Of a stretch of DNA of 64,000 bases, positions 62,667-64,000 are shown in pieces. Made by a program: the position numbers and the translations under genes. Under the pieces are notes generated by a model that saw only the letters and a list, made by a program, of their open reading frames with translations, made no database searches and was not told where the DNA came from. This stretch comes from Actinobacteria bacterium 69-20 (GTDB lineage: Bacteria > Actinomycetota > Actinomycetes > Mycobacteriales > Nakamurellaceae), in NCBI GenBank assembly GCA_001897425.1, contig MKSW01000013.1:100302-164301 (forward strand), read 5' to 3'. How positions within the stretch are numbered: the first letter of the stretch is position 1; the number at the start of each line of letters is the position of its first letter.

Positions 62667-63000
62667 TCAGCCATCCGTGTGATTCCGCGGTTGCAGGCTG
62701 CCATAGCACGAGCAACCACTCGTCCCACTACGCATACTGCCGTAATCAGACGAAGCCCCGGTGACACTAATGTCGGTCGCCCGGACAAGTGCGGTGACAC
62801 GGGTACCGACGGTGAGGTGCTCGCCGGCAAAAGTGTGAATAGGCACGGTGGCATCAATATCGCGGAATTCATCAAGCCTGATCGTCAGGCGGGGCACGAC
62901 AGCGCCCCGAGTGATGCCAGTGATGGTGACAAATAGGTGCTTGCGGGTTGCTGTGAAAATGGTATCTCCGGTAGCAGTCGGTGTCAGTGGCGCGGTCGGT
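62667..63000 (-). pseudogene. TOBE-domain remnant without a start codon
   Basis: Minus-strand frame from about 63000 reads DTIFTATRKHLFVTITGITR, then VPRLTIRLDEFRDIDATVPI and LTVGTRVTALVRATDISVTG, a molybdate/oxyanion-binding TOBE domain. No ATG, GTG or TTG occurs upstream of 62897 in this frame before a stop; the GTG at 62897 would truncate the domain. It follows directly after the TSUP gene. It may be the tail of a lost ModC-like or molbindin gene. Confidence 0.6.
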
Positions 63001-63001
63001 C

Positions 63002-63847
63002 CTACTTGTGGTTCCAGACCTTGTAGGAGGACAGGATCAGCAGTGCGACGAGTGCGGGGATCAGGACGGCGGTCGGGACGACGCCAAGGAGCAGTCCGCC
63101 GATGATGGTGCCTGTGATGGATCCGGCGCTCATCGCGAGGACGAAGGTCTTGTTGTCTGCGAGGACTTTAAAGCTTTGGTCTTGGCTGTAGCGGGCGAAT
63201 GCGACGAGCATGGTGGGTAGCGAGACGACCAGGGACAGGCTGCCGGCGATCTTGATATCCACGCCGAACAGCAGCACGATCGTGGGAATGAGCAGTTCGC
63301 CGCCCGCGACGCCCATTAGCGCGGCCACGATCCCGATGGCAGCCCCGGCGGCAAGCCCGAGACCGGTGCGCAGCGCGGGGTTCAGGTCCAGGGCGCCGAC
63401 CTGCCCGAAGTGGGTGTAGGCCAGGATCGCGGCGATCAGCACCAGCAACCCGGCGAGCACCTTGTACAGCGCCGCGGACCGCATTTTCGTGGCCCAGCTC
63501 GCCCCGGCCCAGGCGCCGATCAGGCTGCCCGCCAGGAGGTTCACCGCGATCGGCCAGTGCGGCGCGACGTGGCTGTAAGGAACCGAGGCAAGCCTAGCGG
63601 GCAGGGCGGTGACGACCACGATCAGGCTCATCGCCTTGTTTAGGATGACGGCCTTCAACGCGACGAACCCGAAAACTCCGATCAGTAGCGGGAGCCGGAA
63701 TTCGGCGCCGCCCAAGCCGATCAAACCACCCAGCGTGCCGATCAGTGCACCGGCGAGGAACACCGAGGGCAGCGACCGCATCCACCGGCCGACGTCCGAG
63801 CCCGGCGTGGCGGCGGATTTGAGCGCATCCGAGTCGGGACTGCTCAC
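63002..63847 (-). CDS. TSUP-family (TauE/SafE) membrane permease
   Basis: A 281-residue membrane protein with eight or so helices. The TSUP repeats GTLGGLIGLGGAEFRLPLLI and GIVAALMGVAGGELLIPTIV are evident. The family moves sulfite, thiosulfate, sulfoacetate and related organic or inorganic anions. The GTG start at 63847 overlaps the stop of the preceding gene (GTGA), so both are co-translated. The neighbouring binding-protein-like gene and TOBE remnant hint at an oxyanion, possibly molybdate. Confidence 0.88.
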   Translation of the reverse strand: MSSPDSDALKSAATPGSDVGRWMRSLPSVFLAGALIGTLGGLIGLGGAEFRLPLLIGVFGFVALKAVILNKAMSLIVVVTALPARLASVPYSHVAPHWPIAVNLLAGSLIGAWAGASWATKMRSAALYKVLAGLLVLIAAILAYTHFGQVGALDLNPALRTGLGLAAGAAIGIVAALMGVAGGELLIPTIVLLFGVDIKIAGSLSLVVSLPTMLVAFARYSQDQSFKVLADNKTFVLAMSAGSITGTIIGGLLLGVVPTAVLIPALVALLILSSYKVWNHK

Positions 63848-64000
63848 GACGCGACCGGCTCGGCGAGGCGGGCCCCGGTGCTGGCGGTGTCGTAGCCGGG
63901 TATCGCGGCGAGGCGCCTGCGCAACACGGTGTCGTGCATCAGGTCGGCCAGGGCCGCCACGGCGAGGTGGGCCCGGTGTTCGGGATCGATCCATAGTTCC
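63844..64000 (-). CDS. 3' end of a periplasmic-binding-protein-like gene (partial)
   Basis: Only the last 51 codons lie in the window: ELWIDPEHRAHLAVAALADL, then RRRLAAIPGYDTASTGARLA. The ending GYDTxxTG is typical of PBP-like domains found in molybdate-binding or HTH-PBP fusion regulators. The stop overlaps the TSUP start. N-terminal domains are beyond the edge, so function is uncertain. Confidence 0.55.
   Translation of the reverse strand, partial: ELWIDPEHRAHLAVAALADLMHDTVLRRRLAAIPGYDTASTGARLAEPVAS

Noticed and set aside
62667..62897. Intact 76-codon gene starting from GTG 62897
   Set aside because: It would begin in the middle of a TOBE domain and lacks a ribosome-binding site, so it was described as a remnant.

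Overview
The window is a high-GC, densely coded stretch of an actinobacterial chromosome, most likely a member of the Mycobacteriales (Corynebacteriales). Evidence for that order is the block 5-FCL / Glp (MoeA-like) / RimJ / GlpR / Ruc-type zinc ribbon / MscL / Mog, which mirrors the Rv0984-Rv0996 neighbourhood of Mycobacterium tuberculosis, together with an Acg-type nitroreductase, an MMPL transporter, an Mtb12-like lipoprotein and a DosR-like gene set. No genus is claimed.

Positions 1-19.2 kb look like a hypoxia or dormancy island. A leftward operon (Mrp Fe-S carrier, P-type ATPase, phosphoketolase, CBS protein) diverges from a rightward complex iron-sulfur molybdoenzyme operon (Tat-exported catalytic subunit, four-cluster ferredoxin, NrfD-like membrane anchor, TorD-like chaperone, extra polyferredoxin). 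The 199-bp region between them holds two adjacent DosR-like palindromes. An Acg-type nitroreductase, a HAD phosphatase fused to a P-loop ATPase and a beta-CASP nuclease follow.

Positions 19.2-29.2 kb carry an MMPL exporter with a TetR regulator and palindromic operator, a heavy-metal module (HMA chaperone, His-rich P1B ATPase with a CPG motif, Crp/Fnr regulator), a decayed ORF, a BrnT/RHH-like toxin-antitoxin pair and a large LuxR-type ATPase regulator. Positions 29.3-37 kb encode a 1562-residue surface protein with an LATTG sorting signal, a large lipoprotein, an IS256-family remnant and an excalibur lipoprotein, then tRNA-Ala(CGC).

Positions 37.4-45.8 kb are the conserved Glp/GlpR, RimJ, 5-FCL, Ruc, SAF, MscL and Mog block; galU, which lies inside this block in M. 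tuberculosis, is absent here. Positions 45.8-51 kb form a split biotin ECF transporter (BioY ... BioM-BioN) enclosing an acyl-CoA ligase and a thiolase. The gap between thiolase and bioM is filled by a degenerate 15-bp tandem array.

Positions 51-60.4 kb contain HutD, macro-domain and DadA-like genes on the minus strand, then a neocarzinostatin-fold surface protein with a sortase, an Mtb12-like lipoprotein, an MFS exporter, and a Clp_N/HTH pair divergent from an ABC exporter across a perfect 17-bp palindrome. From tRNA-Arg(CCT) at 60.5 kb a short integrase/regulator/excisionase element begins. The right edge has a TOBE-domain remnant, a TSUP-family permease and the 3' end of a periplasmic-binding-like protein, possibly oxyanion related.
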